Source of the DNA: Nostocoides sp. F2B08
GTDB taxonomy: Bacteria > Actinomycetota > Actinomycetes > Actinomycetales > Dermatophilaceae
Direction: 5' to 3'
Assembly: GCF_009184895.1 (NCBI RefSeq)
Contig: NZ_WESE01000006.1
Span: 164,363 to 228,362 of the forward strand
DNA length: 64,000 nt
Shown: positions 63,591-64,000 of the stretch, one piece after another
Numbering within the stretch: position 1 is the first letter of the stretch
Layout: each line of letters opens with the position of its first letter
Notes under the pieces: generated by a model
What the model saw: the letters and a program-made list of their open reading frames with translations, nothing else
Databases searched by the model: none
Told to the model about the DNA's origin: nothing
Program-made: the position numbers and the translations under genes

Positions 63591-64000
63591 GCGTGGCACG
63601 CTTCATCGCCGACCAGAGGACCAGCTACGCCGTGCCCGTCGCGTTCACGTGTGCCCTGCTGGGGATCTCGCTGTCGTGGTTCTACAAGTGGATCGAGCGG
63701 GCGCAGCGTCCCGGCGCCGACCATGGCCTGTTCACCACCCGCGACCTGCGCCGGGATGTCATCGACCGGGCCGTGAAGGTCATGTTCGTCAGGCAGCGTG
63801 GCCTGCACGGCTCGCCACGCCTGGTGACGGACCTGCGCGAGGACGGCTGGAAGGTCAGTGAGAAGACGGTCGCGGCCTCGATGCGCCGGCAGGGTCTGAT
63901 CGCCCGGAAGATCAAGCGCCGCAACGGGTTGACCCGCCAGGACAAGACCAAGGCGCCGTTCCCTGACCTGGTCAACCGGGACTTCACCGCGGCCGCGCCG
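63587..64000 (+). CDS. IS3-family transposase OrfB, 3' truncated by the window
   Basis: The first 138 residues of the transposase: VSVARFIADQRTSYAVPVAF, then LLGISLSWFYKWIERA (HTH_21-like N-terminus), GLHGSPRLVTDLREDGWKVS and an RRQGLIARKIKRRNGLTRQD region leading to the integrase core. No stop occurs before base 64000. Start is a GTG overlapping the orfA stop; frameshift fusion with orfA is also possible, as its 3' end has no clear A6G slippery run. Confidence 0.85.
   Translation, partial: MSVARFIADQRTSYAVPVAFTCALLGISLSWFYKWIERAQRPGADHGLFTTRDLRRDVIDRAVKVMFVRQRGLHGSPRLVTDLREDGWKVSEKTVAASMRRQGLIARKIKRRNGLTRQDKTKAPFPDLVNRDFTAAAP

Larger units (their letters stand above)
63204..64000 (+). mobile_element. 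IS3-family insertion sequence, 3' end outside the window
   Basis: The element begins near TGTGAAGCGTTCACGG, directly after the cut IstB fragment, and contains overlapping orfA and orfB on the plus strand. The rest of orfB with its rve catalytic DDE and the right inverted repeat lie beyond base 64000. The element appears intact as far as it goes. Confidence 0.8.

Noticed and set aside
1..64000. tRNA or rRNA genes
   Set aside because: I saw no cloverleaf with GTTCGA-type T-loop and CCA-proximal stem, and no rRNA-like sequence in the window.

Overview
The window is about 64 kb of high-GC DNA with actinobacterial features: GTG starts, many 4-base ATGA/GTGA gene overlaps, probable leaderless promoters (TANNNT then 6-7 bases to the start codon), a T-box before ileS, and a gene order like that around Streptomyces valS-folC-ndk-mreBCD-pbp2. 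A free-living, walled actinomycete fits, perhaps of the Micrococcales (Intrasporangiaceae-like). The genus cannot be named from sequence reading alone.

Bases 1-31,600 are mostly conserved chromosome. They hold the 3' end of an ATP-grasp ligase with a YbaY-like gene, valS, a PlsC-type acyltransferase and a lipoprotein. A five-gene minus-strand operon (11858 to 5908) follows, led by a cobalamin riboswitch. It encodes two secreted, C-terminally anchored proteins that look like split transcobalamin halves, then the T, A and S parts of an ECF transporter. Next come a RelB/RelE-like toxin-antitoxin pair with a palindromic operator, T-box-controlled ileS, folC, an HNH/DUF222 gene with an SOS box, an SLC13 carrier, a lipase-like membrane protein, DUF4233-ndk, a lipoprotein, a tandem array of 62-bp hairpin repeats, and mreB-mreC-mreD-mrdA without an adjacent rodA. 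A DUF305/LVIVD secreted pair closes the region.

Bases 31,883-62,613 are a large exopolysaccharide (EPS) locus in two arms. The minus-strand left arm (43808 to 32498) makes UDP-ManNAc uronate (wecB, wecC) and carries an epimerase, a Stealth phosphotransferase, a flippase, two glycosyltransferases, a polymerase and a BY-kinase/chain-length regulator, with a low-molecular-weight phosphatase alongside. The plus-strand right arm (51466 to 62613) has a second BY-kinase, a polymerase-like membrane protein, a membrane NDP-sugar dehydratase, a UDP-sugar dehydrogenase, a phosphoglycosyl transferase, and a lower-GC block of two glycosyltransferases and an FkbM methyltransferase. Between the arms lie two uncharacterised genes and lpd.

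Embedded in the right arm is a poorly understood system: two HPr-kinase-like P-loop proteins, three PqqD-like small proteins, one nucleotidyltransferase and, divergent from the first PqqD gene, a Tat-exported Cys-rich protein. The window ends in nested insertion-sequence debris (probable IS110 and IS21 fragments) and the start of an IS3-family element.
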